Shown: positions 31,665 to 45,178 of the stretch, in pieces
Position numbering within the stretch: position 1 is the first letter of the stretch
Layout: each line of letters opens with the position of its first letter
Origin: Isoetes taiwanensis
Taxonomy: Eukaryota > Streptophyta > Lycopodiopsida > Isoetales > Isoetaceae
Reading direction: 5' to 3'
Length of the DNA stretch: 64,000 bases
Assembly (NCBI GenBank): GCA_021234155.1
Contig: JAJEKV010000003.1
Coordinates: 31,665,166-31,729,165, forward strand
Position numbers and translations under genes: made by a program
Notes under the pieces: model-generated
The model's database searches: none
What the model was told of the DNA's origin: nothing
The model's input: the letters and a program-made list of their open reading frames with translations, nothing else

Positions 31665-34600
31665 GAAGGAAGGAAGGAAGGAAGGTTCTTTTATCGTCCA
31701 CGGAGACCAATCGGTCTATGGGACCCAATACAAAAACGCAAAGAAGTTTAATTATCGCCTCGATTAAAAACCCCCACCGAAGGGTTTTCGAGGGAAAACC
31801 GCGGGCAGCAATCACCTGGCCGACAAACTGGCCCTAACATATAAAATGCGTAAACACCCAAATATATACAAATATGCACCACACCCGTAGTGCCTAATCA
31901 CGGGCAAGCAAGCGGGCAAAGCCGACCTCGCAGTCCATTACCTCCCCGAATGTAATGACCCCGTGGCACGTCTCGACGGTGTGTTCATCGGCAAATGCAA
32001 GGGCAAGTCCGCCGGTACTAAGGGAGCCGTGATCCGCCCGGATGTGATCAACGGCGGGCAACTCGAAAGTGTGAGACTCATCCTCAATGGCACCCATTTG
32101 ACAAAGACCGACAGAGCTGTCCCCGGGGGGCTCCCCAATCCACCGCCCGCCTCGATCGCGAAGATGGTGGGCACCCGTCGCGAATGGAGGCAATGAGTCT
32201 CCCGCTTTTCAGGCGCAACTTGGGAACGCAGGTAGAGCCGCGGGCCCCGGATAACACGGGTTGATGTGCTCCTTGTAATGGGCCATTTTGACGCAGCTCT
32301 AGAGCCCCGGGGTCCCGAGCTTGCCAAGGAAACAAGCAAGCGCCTAGGTACTCCCGCAGCTATCACGACGGGGCCACAGCCCACTGCACGCATCCCGTGT
32401 TCCCGCACATTCCATCCGGCGAACCATCTCTCTTACCCTCCAACAAAGCCCTAAGCCGGGCCAAGGACCCATGGCCACAAGTAAGCCAAAAGGGAGCCGA
32501 AAGCATCACCCATAGTAACCACTTTCTCAAAAATAGACGATGTGTCTATCAAGGGCTGCTCACCGGCGGCAAGAATCCGATTTTCTGCAAGCGAATCGAT
32601 AGGGGATCAAGGTTTCACCCCAAGTGCCCGTGCCAAAAATGCCTTCTCGCACCTGCTCCAAGTCATTCCAGTCGCCAAAGAAACGGCCGCCCCAAACCTC
32701 GACCCGTCTGTAAGACAAAAATCGCCGGTGCGAATGTATGTGACCGATGGCCCCAATCATAGAGCTCACTTTGGTGACTGTTGTTCCGCATGGCATAAAG
32801 CGCTTTCCAGCTCTTTGTCACCCATAGGCGGATAGACGCCTCCCGCCAGGGGAGGGGGAACTCCACCCCTAGGTACTTGTAGGTGGGCGTGACGTCCACA
32901 GGCTGTCCCCGATATGTGAGTGCAGGAGGCATGGGGTGACGTGAAGAGGATATGAGAACCCATTAGAGGAAAAATGAGATCGCATTTTGTCCCAAGGGAT
33001 GCTTAAAATGCCATGTCAGCTTTTTAAACTGTCCAATAAGAGAAGAGCTCCAGTATATCTCATTCCAAGATATGTGGCAACAGAATTAATGCAAACAGCA
33101 ACTAACTTCGGGTATCATTTTTTCATTATAACTTTTGATCAAGAACTCCGATTCAAAAACTTTTTGTAGCAATGGGTTCGTCTTCACAAGATCTATCTAG
33201 TGATAACCCATTCATACATCTTTTACAATATAAATATATAAGAAATAAGCAAAAAATCATATTTTTTTAAGGTTAACGCATATGACCATATTGAAATACA
33301 TCATAACCATATATCATTGGAAAGATCTTTTCATTCCGCATCTAATGCAACAAACGCCGCAACATTTTGACAATTGGATCAAAAGTTATGAGGGAAAAAC
33401 AACAGCAATGAAGTTGTTGGTGCTGCATTAATTGCAGTTAATAGAGGGTAGCCATTCCATTGGAGGATTCTTATGGGGATGAAATGAGATCTCAAATTTC
33501 CTCTAATGACCCTGGTCTTGGCCAGATTGACGCGCATATCTGTAGCCTGACAAAATGTGTCTAGGGCGTCCAGGTGAGACTGCATAGCTTCTGGGGTGTG
33601 GGCCAGCAGGCCAACATCGTCCGCATAGATGAGCTGGCGGATGACCTGGTGCAAAAGCTGTATGCCATCCCCCATGCTCGCAGAAGCCGTGGCTCTAACC
33701 GACAATGTAGAGGCCAAAAGTGTTGGCGAGGGGGCAACCCCGCCGACCCCGATACTACTGGTGAATGTATCTACTCGGCCGGTCGTGATCCCGCCAAAAC
33801 AACTCTCATACAACCTGATATGGCATTCTCCGCGACAGGCAGCGGGAGCCCCATTGACGCAGCTTCTAGCCTACAAATTTTCCCGGGAACCAGATCAAAA
33901 GCCTTCGCCAAGTCCACAAAAGCAAAGAATACAAGTCCCGCCGATGATTCCGGCTGTCTTCAATCGCCCCGCAGTGTAAAGATATGGTCAATCGTTGAGT
34001 GGCGGGGTCTAAAGCCCGCCTGCTGTGAGGGTTCGCGCATCTGGCCGCCTCCCCAGCCGGTCAATCACCGCCGAGAATGCCGATAAACCGTTTGGCAAAT
34101 ACCGAATCGACCATGATCGTCCGTAATTGGTTGGACAAAGGTGGGTCGCCCGCCTTTGTGAATGGGAACAACCCCGCTTGTGGTCCATTGTCGGGGAGAC
34201 CTTCCCGCAATGCTCGTTGAACAGGGTAGTGAGGACCGGCACAAGCGGCTGCCCCCCGCCCATTTGAGTAACTCGGCCGCATACCATCGAGGTCACCGCC
34301 TTCCCATTAGCCACCAAGCCGTTGCAGCCCTCCTCAACATCCTCGGCCCACAAGAACCAATGGGGGGCCATCCTGCGGGGTATGGGCGTCACCCCTCGGG
34401 CGGGTCATAGAGCCGCCAAGCAATGCTCCCACCGCCTTGTGTGATGTCCCCCAGTAGGGCTGGCTGGCCTCAAGCACTCTCTACCAAAAGGTTCGAGGGA
34501 TGAGTGTCCAAAGCCGTAACATCTCCCCTCGATAAACCGCAAGGTACCGCGGCCTTTGTGTCCTTCCGGGATGGGCGCGGTATCGTGGTGGTGGCCTCGC

Positions 34601-35160
34601 AAGCTGGTACCGGATCCGTGATGTGACGGAAGCCGCCGCTATGCTTTACACTCCGCATCAAACCATCGGTTACGCTGGAATGTTGCTGACCCCGAAGCGG
34701 GCGACGCTGGAAGGGTCTCGCCAAAGCACTGGCCCGCCCGCCGCACCCCATAATAGCGAAGTCGGTCCGGCTCACGCTCTAGTGTGGAGGTCTGCCGTAA
34801 TTACCGGGAGGGCGCCCATGAGCATCTCTACCAGTAGTCCTTCGCATGCTCATAATCTAGTCTCAACCGAGGGACGGGAAGGGCCGGGTATAGTGGGGGT
34901 TCCGGCGGCTTGCCAAACCAGGTCCAAATAAAGTGGGAGGTGATCTCGAGCTCCACCTCCTCATCCCGGATCGCAGGCCCACCCGTAAACGACTGATGAG
35001 ATGCATATCTTGCGCAACTACGAGCACATAGTCCACCACACTAGACCCTCCCCCCTGATTGTCTTGTCTGCATGTGCACTTGCGAGAATCGGGCCACTGT
35101 GAAAGGCCATTGCAAATTATCAAGTCAAAAATGCCACATAGCAGGAGCAAAGAGACTACT
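31665..35160 (-). mobile_element. LINE (non-LTR retrotransposon), 5'-truncated, minus strand
   Basis: A GC-rich block contrasts with its AT-rich surroundings. In minus-sense order I see the end of an apurinic endonuclease (GGGSSVVDYVLVVAQD, near 35,050) and reverse-transcriptase pieces with FVDLAKAFDLVPG (about 33,900) and LIYADDVGLLAHTPEAM (about 33,600; the YADD catalytic box). After an inserted MITE come LTYRGQPVDVTPTYKYLGVE and a C-terminal Cys-containing segment (LCQMGAIEDESHTFELPA, near 32,090) typical of LINE tails. It ends in a (TTCC)n tail at 31,665-31,685. Many stops and frame changes make it dead. I cannot fix the clade. Confidence 0.8.
32961..33508. mobile_element. 548-bp MITE inserted in the LINE
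   Basis: The termini are inverted copies for about 35 bp (CATTAGAGGAAA..TGAGATC.CATTT at 32,961-32,995 and 33,474-33,508). ACC is duplicated at 32,958-32,960 and 33,509-33,511. Across the insertion the LINE frame continues exactly (AKTRV then LISSS), which confirms both boundaries. There is no coding content. The 3-bp duplication fits CACTA or PIF/Harbinger relatives, but the end sequence is not diagnostic. Confidence 0.85.
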
Positions 35161-35310
35161 TTAAAAAAAAAAGGGTCATATTTAAAAATAAGTATTCCAT
35201 TTCTGTTTTAGGATTAGCTGAAAATATATACAAACTTATCTAGGAAAATGTCAATAATAGTCGTAAGCAACTTGCAATCACAACAACACATGGTAACAAC
35301 TTGCAATTAT

Positions 35311-35425
35311 AATAAGATAAGATAAGATAAGAAATTTTTACGTCCACGGGAACCCAACGGGTTATGGAACGGCACATGCAAGGGCAACAGCCCATGGAAT
35401 GATCCTTGCAATGAATTCCACTGCA
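35311..35425 (-). mobile_element. Second LINE or SINE 3' end with (TTATC)n tail
   Basis: TACGTCCACGGGAACCCAAC at 35,340 matches the LINE 3' end at 31,692 (ATCGTCCACGGAGACCAATC) in the same orientation, but its tail is (TTATC)n instead of (TTCC)n. The body is only about 80 bases long. Confidence 0.6.
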
Positions 35426-35537
35426 TAATTCAAAATACCATACCATACAACTTATAATTGTATGGTTCAATAATTTTGTTGGTTGGAGATACACTGTAGC
35501 AATAAATTTTGTTACTGCAGTAATGGGAAGTAAAAAT

Positions 35538-36017
35538 CCTCTCACTCCAAATCACTACTTCAAATTTAACAGTTCGTTTCCACTTCCAATTCACACTTAC
35601 ACCAACCGAATACTATGTCCATTCGAATGATGCCAGTCTGCTAAGATCTGTGGGTTTTTCTATGAATAAGTCTTATGCTGCCAAAATTTAATACTGTCAA
35701 CAATAGTAGCACCTATTATTAGCAATAGTTATGCCACCTCTAAGCTTAAATTTGTCAATACGGACTAGAAACATATGCCCGGCGATGCCGGGCAATATCC
35801 GAGGGCGTCTGTAATGGACTGCGAGTCATACATAAGACAAAATGTTGAATTAGATTTAGAGCTGTATTATTATACAAATGAATAATGTAGTTAAAGCTAT
35901 CCATGTTATTAATTGAGTGAGGAGCCTATGGAGTGCCTTCATAATTCAAGTCGTCAATGTTAAAGTCTCTTTAATTTGCAAGTGCAAGTACAATTTATGC
36001 ATGAGATTCTTAGGTTT
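35538..36017. repeat. 480-bp direct repeat, copy 1 (copy 2 at 45,531-46,010)
   Basis: From CCTCTCACT to GATTCTTAGGTTT the two copies differ at only a few positions. Copy 2 runs on without interruption into ACATATTGAATTGGAAGTTAAG. In copy 1 that continuation is split by the 37,755-45,436 transposon and by other inserted DNA. This reveals an old tandem duplication. Confidence 0.85.
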
Positions 36018-36287
36018 GGGTGCATATTCACACGGGGGGTGACTCCAGGCAACGAGAGCTGTTGGATAGGCATATTCACCCCTTATTCTTTAATCTACAC
36101 CGTACGTAAAGTTCCTCGTTTGTGGGGTATGCAAGTACAAAATTTGCTATACTGTATAACAAGATTCGCAAAATACTATAAGATTTCAAGCGGAATACTA
36201 TATGGTGTTAATTTCGTACGTGTAAAATACAATTATGAGGGCTCTCGCTGCCCTACGTCACCCCCCGTGTAAATATGCACCCAAACC
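36013..36287. mobile_element. 275-bp MITE with 31-bp inverted ends
   Basis: GGTTTGGGTGCATATT.ACAC followed by GGGGGGTGAC forms both ends (36,013-36,043 and 36,257-36,287, one mismatch). The boundary may be at 36,018, because GGTTT is also present in the uninterrupted copy near 46,010. I see no reliable target duplication. Confidence 0.75.
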
Positions 36288-36862
36288 AAAGGGGGTTTAA
36301 GGGGGATTTTAATTTAAATGTATTAGACCCAATGGTTGTGTTGATTAATGTCAATGGTAGTTATGTGTTGGTTGTTAATTTCAATGGTTGTTATGTGTTG
36401 GTTGTTATGTGTTGGGGGATTTATTTTTTATATGTTGAATGTTAATGGTTTGTGTTGCAAAAAAAATTATTTGGCCCCTTCGGGGCCTTAGGGACGTCAC
36501 CCCCCCCCTCCCCTGTGACAAAAATTTTAGAATTCAACCCAGAAAAAAACTAGAATTCATTTGAGGCTTTTGAATTTGATCACAATAAAACAAATAGAAC
36601 ATAAGTAAAAGTTACCATAAAGCTAGAGCAGATTGGTCCCATTATTCTGAAAGTCATAAAGTTTGCAACACCCATACACAAACATTTTTCAACTGGAATT
36701 TAACAGTAGCCTTTGGCCTGGCCTCCATGGATTCTTGTGGTGAGAAACCAAAGTGGGAAACTTTTCTGCTTGTTAGCACAAGGATCTAGAAGCCTTGAAT
36801 TTGCTTAATAACCGCCCAAAATCTAAAAAAATGCATGGTAATTTTTGCAAGCTTCATTCGAA

Positions 36863-37610
36863 TAAGCCATCAAACAATATCCAATAGCTTAAATCAGATA
36901 ATAATCACCGGTAGGATGTGAAAGCCTACCAAACCCGGCCGAAAAATTGCTGTTATAGCATAGATAACTTAACCAAACATATCCATATCATACACTATCA
37001 AAAAGATCTCAGAGAGAGCTTTCCAACGCAATAAAAATCATCTCAAACAGAGCTCTGAATCAAAAGTTATGATAAGAAATGTGTTGCCGGTGGGGAAACT
37101 GCACTACATGCGCCCTTCAAGCCCTTCATGTGCCCCATTATGCACCACACACACAAAAAGAGGGCAGCCATAAAACAATATCCAATAGCGCAATCCTGTA
37201 TTAATTAGCTTGTAGGATGTGAAAGCCTACCAAACCCGGCCGAAAAATTGCTGTTTTAGCAGAGATAACTTAATCAAACATATCCATATTATATACTATC
37301 AAAAAGATCTCAGAGAGAGCTTTCCAACGCAATAAAAATCATCTCAAACAGAGCTCTGGATCAAAAGTTATGATAAGAAATGTGTTGCCGGCGGGGAAAC
37401 TGCACTACATGCGCCCTTCAAGCCCTTCATGTGCCCATTATGCACCACACACACAAAAAGAGGGCTTTTGTTATGAGCCATTGGTTGTTGACCATTGAAA
37501 AAAAAGGCTAAAATCAATGGCCCTTCATGTGCCCATTATGCACCACACGCACAAAAAAGGGGCTTTTGTTGTGAGCCATTGGTTGTTGACCATTGAAAAA
37601 AAAAGGGCTA
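36863..37610. repeat. 300-bp tandem duplicate plus 96-bp tandem duplicate
   Basis: 36,863-37,165 and 37,166-37,465 are near-identical copies containing AGATCTCAGAGAGAGCTTTC. A shorter unit with CTTCATGTGCCCATTATGCA and GAGCCATTGGTTGTTGACC is then repeated to about 37,610. No coding signal is seen. Confidence 0.85.
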
Positions 37611-38080
37611 AAATCAATGGCTCAGAAATGGTGCACTCTAGATGTACGCATTAATACATCCATTTGAATACATCACGAAATCATAGGAAAACCTTAGTGA
37701 AAAGCGTACAAAAACACAAAGAAAACCCCCTGTTATTATGCTACATATTGAATTGGGTGAAAGTATGCTGGTGGGTAGCAAAAAAACGCGACCCCAGCAC
37801 CCAGCACCAGCACCCTTCACACTACTTTTTCCACCCTTCACCAATTGAAGTGTAACCTATGCTATGCCCGTCACTTCACATAGGGCGCACTACCAATCAT
37901 AACCTTCTTACCAACCGTAACTAATGATCGTGGACCGAAGGGTAGCTTAACTTTGAATTTGTAATTTCAACCGCGTTCCCCACCTTTTGCTACTCCGGCC
38001 ATATAGCCCGCGGAGAAGAAGCTCTAGAATTTCAGGATTCACTCCAAGCTTAGTATTCCAAAACTCAAACGCCAAAAACT

Positions 38081-41000
38081 ATGGTGAAGAAGGTTGTTAA
38101 TCCGCCGGCTCAGCCAGCAATTCCAATGGATGCCATGCGCAGGGTAAGCAAAATGCAAATCCAATTTTGATGGCTTATGGTGCCCTGTTAATTTGTTTTT
38201 CTTGATTTCTTTCAGCCCAGAAGGAACGTGCCCCTAAGACCCGACCTGGCTGATTGCCGAACTGAGGAGGACTTCCATGCCTACGCGGGTCTATCAAACG
38301 AGGGTGTGCATCCCTCTCAATTTCGAACGGATGTGATATCTGCAGCAGAATATAATGAGGTTTGGGATACCAATGGTGTCATTCCGAACAAGACATCCAT
38401 CGACAAAATAAGGCCAGAGCACGAAGAAGCTCTAATTGAGCTGTTGAGCAAGATATACCCAGAAGGATTGAAGAAACGTAGAAGTAAGGAAGACGGTTTC
38501 CTTTTTATTTGCATTCAACAACCGCAAGAGGGCCAAGCAGATCCAGAAAATTTCAAGGTCAATTGGGCAAAGAAGTGGCAAAAAAGCGAGCCTATTCGAA
38601 AGCAAGGTCAAGAGTGAACCCAAAGACCGCTGGCCCCTGCGGAACACAAAGAGAGCCCAAAGAAATCACAAAGCAGACAACAAAGACTGAAAGCATTGCG
38701 TAAAAGCCAAATTTCAACAGTAATCGGCCAGAAAATTAGAAGGGAGGTTGTCATTCAGAGTACTTCAATGTGTCCAAAGAAGATTCTCGCCTTTATGGGG
38801 AAAATATTTCCCCGCCCTGAAAGCATGATCCAAGATATGCGTGAAGCCCTAAAATTGCAGCGAGAATGACCTAGTGTCAAAGAAGGAACAGTCGCACAAC
38901 TGAGGCAAAGGGAAGCTTCTTCTACCGCAGAGGGGAAGTTGAAGACCATAAAGGATAATATTGCACGCCTTCAAGCTAATCGCCAGATCCTAATGTAGGT
39001 GTCTCCCCTGAAGATTCATACTTTGGAGAGGGAGAAAGATATGGCGTAATATATGTTGAAGTCCCTACTTGAAATGGGGGTGGGCCAATAGATCAAACCT
39101 GTGTAGAAAAGGTGGTCGCACTAATCGGCCGAGATTGCCAACAACGAAGTCCCTCCTTGCAAAAAGCCCAAAGAAAGACTTAAAAGAATGTCACCAGTGA
39201 GGGAGATGACCAAGAGAAATGATCACCGGTCATCACTCCAATACCATTCCGATTGCCAATTGAGATGAGGAGAGATGCTCCACCCGTGGTCTTGCATTCC
39301 GTGATGATTACACCCTCACCGCGGATGAAATGTGGACATCATTATCACGTTAGTGCACCAGTTTGCTCATGGAAAAAGGATGTCAGCCTCGAAAGTGCAC
39401 GTAGACCATTCCTACCGGCTTAGTGCAGAAATAGGTAAGCTTAATACAAGAAAGGTGAAGTGTTGCATGCTGGAACAGCTCACAAAACCGGAGAAGAAGA
39501 TAATTGATGTTGATGAGCATGTAGACACAACTCCCCGGTAGCAAACAGAAAAGGAAACAAAGAAATCACACCAAAAGTAAAAGGACCCCGGATCAGCCAA
39601 GCACAAGTCCACAAGGGTTCACACTCCACGCCCAAGACATGGGAAAAAAGGTACATGCCTGTTTTCAGTGCTCGATTTTGAATTGACAAAGATCGGTTGG
39701 TGCTCGTAGACATTGGACAACAAACTACCAAAGACTCTTTCAAAGACACCGCAAAGACTTGGCGGCCAAGACAAGGTTGGAGACACTAAAGCATGTCAAT
39801 CCAAGGGAGATTCAAGTAGTAGTGATGGTGCCAACAACTATAGTATAGTTCCAAATTCTCGCAAATGCCTCTACAAAAGGCATCCTCTAACACCTTCTTT
39901 GCGCAGGGAAGGAAAACGATGGCTAAGATGTCGGCAATCGATCTCGCATAACGTTAAGGTGTGAACAAAGTTGACACGGGCCAAGGGCCAGAAGGTTGTG
40001 GAAGAAGAAAGTGAGGGTGAGTCGAAAATGACCTTGATGAGGACGCCCCCATAGAAGTAGCATTTGGAAAGAAAAAATGGCTAATGTAAGTTTGCCTTAT
40101 GTATTTCAGGCAAGCAAACCTTGATTTTGCAAGACAACCCTAAACCATCACCAAAAGGTTTTGTTCAAACAATTAATATATTTGATCCCCGCTTTTATTC
40201 CACCTTTAATGTGCAAATTTTGGTTTGGATTATTCAACTTAGGATTCTCAGAAAACTTGTCTCAAGTAAAAAAGAAGGCAGCCAATGGTTATACTTAGTG
40301 AATCGATGAAGAAGACAATACATAAAGAAGTGCCAAAGACAAACTCTAACATACAAAAGGTGCCTCATTATCCCCGTTATATTTCAGAATGTGTTTTCAA
40401 ATTTCAGTTGTTAATTGCAGCTCATCCTTGCATGCGGAGAAACAAGACAGTCGTGAATGAAGAAACCGGGGACAAAGGCAAAGCAAGGGTTACCGATAGG
40501 CGGAAACACCCATACATTGGGGGGGGGAGATACCAATAAGGATGAATCGACTATGGCTATCAGCACTCTCCATCATCCGGTAGCAAAGATAAAGCGAGTC
40601 CAAAGAAGTTGCAAAGATCGCCCAAAGACCTCCCCGATAGCACTTCCCGCCAGAGTCCAAAGACACATTGCAGCCACGACAAGCACGATGCAAAGACACA
40701 TCGACAGGTGGTTGCAAACGCCCAAGGATGGACACCTAGGCGGAAGTTGATGGTGCTGGACGTAAATGGTGTAATGGGCACGCATACAAATGTAGGAGAA
40801 TGAACGGAAAAATCTTGCCTCCACCACAAACCAAGCATGTTGTAAAAGAAACCGCAAATAAGTACCTCATTTGCGCACTGTGGTATCATGAGTTTGTGGA
40901 GTGGGCACCGCAGAGGTTTGATATTGTTATTTGGAGTGCTTCTCTACTTGAATACAAGGGATATGGTGGATGCATTGTTCCCCGATTTGCACCAGATTCT

Positions 41001-41290
41001 TGAAGGTTTATGGTCAAGAGCATTGCTATGCATGCAAGCATCCAAACAGACCGTAAAAAGCATTTTTTCAAGGAGTTGAAGGTTGTACTTGAGGATTTTC
41101 CTCAAAATCATGGTATGATTTTCTTGGTTGATGACAGCCCTACACAAAGGGTTTCTAAACCCCGCACACACAACCCTTCCCATTATGCCTTTCAAGGGGC
41201 AAGAAGAGGACAACTTCTTGCGTAAGTTTGTGTGTCCAACTTTGGAGTACTTTGTCTTCCCATGCCGCATGAAACGATCTCACGCAGGTT
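38081..41290 (+). pseudogene. FCP1-like passenger gene of the transposon
   Basis: Exon 1 is 38,081-38,143 (MVKKVVNPPAQPAIPMDAMR, donor AGG/GTAAGC). Exon 2 begins at 38,216 after TTTCTTTCAG, in phase, with PRRNVPLRPDLADC. It continues for about 130 residues of acidic or charged sequence. After many broken, charged pieces comes a C-terminal FCP1-like domain: KLMVLDVNGVMGTHTN (about 40,742), KYLICALWYHEFVEWAPQ, FDIVIWSASL, then MIFLVDDSPTQRV with NPSHYAFQGA (to about 41,290). The general layout (HAD motif I, WSS/WSA motif II, DD motif IV) fits FCP1/NIF phosphatases, but motif I is DVN, lacking the second Asp. Whether it works in transposition or is captured host cargo is unknown. Confidence 0.55.
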
Positions 41291-41784
41291 GACATCACCG
41301 ATGCATGGTTGGAAGAGGAGACAGCTTGTAGTGTTGGATTACTGCCTCAACAACTATCTTGTCTCGACCTACTATATCCTCAATGCTCCATTAGAAGTAC
41401 AAAGGCAAATTTCTGGGCACCCTTCCCCGCGACGGATGACTCAAGACTTCGATGACTCATGAAGTAACCATTGTACAAAGACTTTTTGTAATATATATGT
41501 ATGATTACTTTGTCTTATCTTCGTATTGAGTGATATTGAGTGATGTTCTAATCTTGAGTGTACAATTTTACGTAATATATATCAAGCTTACTCTCCAATA
41601 CTACAAGCATTGTTTCCAATACTAAGATACTCCAATAATTCAAACCAATACTACAAACATTGTCTTAGGGGCATTGTCTCCAATACAATGATCAAAATTT
41701 GAGACAAGTACACAAGTAACTACAGATTTGTTACAATGATAAAACAACTAGGCCAAGCATATTCAACCTTCATATGGCGTGGTA

Positions 41785-44700
41785 TCAAGGATCATCGGTG
41801 AGTAGCCCGTTCAAGGGAAAATCTGTTGGTGCCGGGAATCGATTCATCTCAAACTTGATAGTCGATACGTGATGATCAGATCGGAAAGTCGCCTTTGTCT
41901 TCAAGTAGCTCCCAACTACCATCTGGCTGGGCAGCATAGTACAAACCAGCCAACACATGTTCATCCACATTGAAGGTTCGACCCGGCTATCCTTGACAAT
42001 TACGTCAAGGATATGCCCTCGACTTAACATTTGACCACATAGAAATCTGATTCTCCCGATTTCCCTTCTTTCTACAACAAAGAAAGTTATCACCTTCCTC
42101 TACGTTTCCGGATAGCCATTCTCCATCACCTTCAAAAAATGCCTCATCGATTTCGTCTTCAGTACCTTCACCAGTAGACTTATCTGGCTTTAGTGTAACA
42201 TATTTCCAATTCTTCAATCTGTGCTTGTTCACACAAGATGACCGGTTTCCTTTCAAGCGGTTACCACGTAAAACAACTTAAACCTCTATGAGCCCACCCT
42301 TGTGCTTGATTTGGCCAAGTATGTCATGGGATCTTTGTGTATTTGCTTGGTCCCTTCCACCTCGCACGCGATCCGGTAGTGGTCTCCTATCAACATCATC
42401 CTTTCCAATTACCCGAAGTACGCAAGGAAACAAATGTATTGCATCTCACGAGACGAAGATAATACAAAGCACTACTCATCACAAGATGGCCCGTTCCGTG
42501 ACGACGCTTAAAGCGGATGAAAGCACTATTCAAACATTCTGGCCGGTTTACAGGCGGACTACTCAACGTATCACGCCAGATGAAAGCATAATACCTTTTG
42601 ATGTCCCCGTTGTTGGTACCTTCATTCCAAATTCGCGAATTCACATGCATCAGCAGACACCCTAAATCTCACCCCATCATACTTGAGTCGCTCTCTAGTG
42701 AATGCCCCTTTTAAGGACCCTGCTTGCCCATCGTGCTCTCCCTTACCATGGGCTGTCCCAAAGAAATTCCATACTATTTCCTTCCCTAGCTCATGGTGAT
42801 ATCTTGGTAGGAAATAGAATGGCCGGGCAGATTTGAATTGGCTAGAACAACCATCCCACCAAACTATATGCCCGAGAAAATCTACACCATTTGATACAAG
42901 CCATGAATTGTGCTTTCTAAGGCAATCTTTGCACAAAAAGAGTGTCATGAAGCTTGTCATCACTCAAGTAAAAATGGGTTTCCTTCAATAGCTTTCTGAT
43001 CCCAGAATTGATGTCCATCCTATATGTGATGTGGACGAGAATTGTTATCTGGTCATTGTGCCAATGCTGGCTTTGAACCTCCCTTTGTATTTTTATCTTT
43101 GTAATTCTCTGCAAAATCAATTCTGAAACAATGGTGTCATCTTGGATATTGTCCAGCAACTCCTGAATTGCATGGCCTGCCATCTAGCCCCAAGAATTGT
43201 GTGGCACCGAATATCTTCAATGTGGAACACGATATGAAATGAAATCCTTCAATGGCGTTCTCTTTGTAAGACAATCCGAGGGGCGGCTTTGGTCCTTTCT
43301 TTTTTCCCCTTGCCATTTGAGGTCTCATCTTGTCTTTCAGCGGCTTCATTATGTGTCCCACCAGCTTGCTTGGATTTCTTACTTTTGTTTCCCTTCTTCT
43401 CAACTTGTGCTGCAGCTTCAGGCTGTGTCCCACCAGCTACCTTGGATTTCTTACTTTTGTTTCCCTTCTTGGTGGCATTGGCTCTTTTCTTTTCTGCTGC
43501 CACCGCACCTCCTTGGTAACGCTAGCCAACTCCACCAGCCTCTTTCGTCTCCAGCGGAATGGAATCAACAAGGTCTCGTAGCATAAAACGAAAGATTAGC
43601 GCCAAGTTGAAAGCACAAAAGCGGTTTTCGGCCGGATGGCGGCACATATCGGCATGTTGCGACATGCAATGAAGAGAGTATTACCTTTTCAAACGTCTTC
43701 CATTCAAGCAAGAACTCATGATTCTCTCTCTCTCTTGGACATATAGGAAGAGTTTTTATGCCACACTTCGACATGTGCGCATCAAGCGGTCATGTTTATG
43801 CCATTCTTCACCCTGCATCTTGTTGCAAACCACGACCCTCCAAAGCTCATTTGGTTGAGTCATACATATATTGGCTGGCCGAACCCGTCTCACCAGTCCA
43901 CGGACCTCGCGGTGCACTTGCACTCTTCACCATGAAATCCGGTTTTACCGACCTTAATGCATTCGGGGCTACCACGGCATACTCCAACTTCATATGGTAT
44001 ATGCAACAACGGTTTCCTTTACGATACTTTCTTTACATAAATAGGCTTCAACTTCTCCAAAGCCTTTAAGCAAACAGGGTGTTCGGGATGTGCCTTTTTG
44101 TATTGTTGAAATAGCTCCAAATTGAATGGTGGCCGTTGGTTAGAAATATTTATGCAACAATAGCAAAGAAAAATTTGTATGGAAACTTATACACGTGTGA
44201 CCTCCATAAGGTGCAAGGGATAAGAAATTGGGCCCTGACTCTCCAACGATGTTCACAACATCTTTCTTGCAAGGAGAGACTACGCTATTTTGTTTCGAGA
44301 CTTCGGTATGCTTTGCTTGCAAGCGGTGGGTGTGAGAGAATCACACCTCAACCTCCTTTGGAAGCTAGACCACGGACCATTTCAAGGGCGGCTTCCGATT
44401 TTTCTTAATGCGGCGGTTGCAATTGTTGACCTCATGCAACCTATCATAAGAAATATTGCACATTAATCAATGAACATATCTCATCCAAAGATCACTTTCA
44501 GAGATACAAGCACTTAAAAGCACTTAAAAGCACGAAGAAGCACGGCATGAAAGCAAGAATTAGATGCACCTAACAGCCCACGCCATAGTGGAATTGCATC
44601 TCGATTTTGTGGAAGAAGCCATCACCGGTGTCGAGGTTCCGGCTCTCCAAACATCATGGTTCCTTTGCCTCTTTGTGGTGCCATTGTCCATTTCAAGTTG

Positions 44701-45178
44701 TTGAGCAAAGACACCCCGCGCCTTGCACTCCTTTGGATTTGGCAAAATTCCGTGTTCGAGATTCCCATTTCGTGGTGATGAACCACCCTCTTCATCACAT
44801 CGGCCTTGAGTTGGGGTGAATGTTTTTGGTGAGCTTATTGAAGTAATCAACTACTTGCTTGGCTATTTCTTGCACGCGTCTCATGCTCGAGATCCTCCCG
44901 TTCACCCGGCCGCTTTTCTCATCTTATTCCGTATCTCGTATTCTCTCTTTCTCACGCTGCATCCAATTTCTTGTAAATTGCGAGGAAACCGGATCTTCAC
45001 GTGATATTTCGCGTGTTGCATTGACATCCAACAAATCTGGAACAACGTATTGGGATTCATCGGGGCGAAAATCCAATGCTAAGCGTGTGATTGCCTCAGG
45101 GCGGTATCGAGGGGAGCCATGAAATTCCCCCGAGAGGGAGGATAAGTGAATTGGAGGGAGAAATTTCGCAAGGGCCAT
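41785..45178 (-). pseudogene. DDE-transposase-like gene, broken copy
   Basis: The minus-strand gene starts at the ATG at 45,178 (MALAKFLPPIHLSSLSGEFH). In order it shows pieces matching the intact gene at 61,238: SPCKKDVV (44.25 kb) and LKPIYVKKVS (44.05 kb). WRVVVCNKMQGEEWHKHDRL lies near 43.83 kb, and a Lys-rich duplicated KKGNKSKKSK segment at 43.3-43.5 kb. SQHWHNDQITILVHITYRMD lies at 43.0-43.07 kb, then WWDGCSSQFKSARPFYFLPR with FGTAHGKGEHDGQ (42.7-42.87 kb). CVNKHRLKNWKYVTLKPDKS follows (42.2 kb). The second and third acidic motifs (DG in WDGCSS, DG in GKGEHDG) survive. Many frame changes and stops occur and some introns are eroded. Confidence 0.7.

Noticed and set aside
43197-43586. 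129-codon plus-strand open frame with hydrophobic repeats
   Set aside because: Antisense of the Lys-rich duplicated segment of the DDE-like gene.
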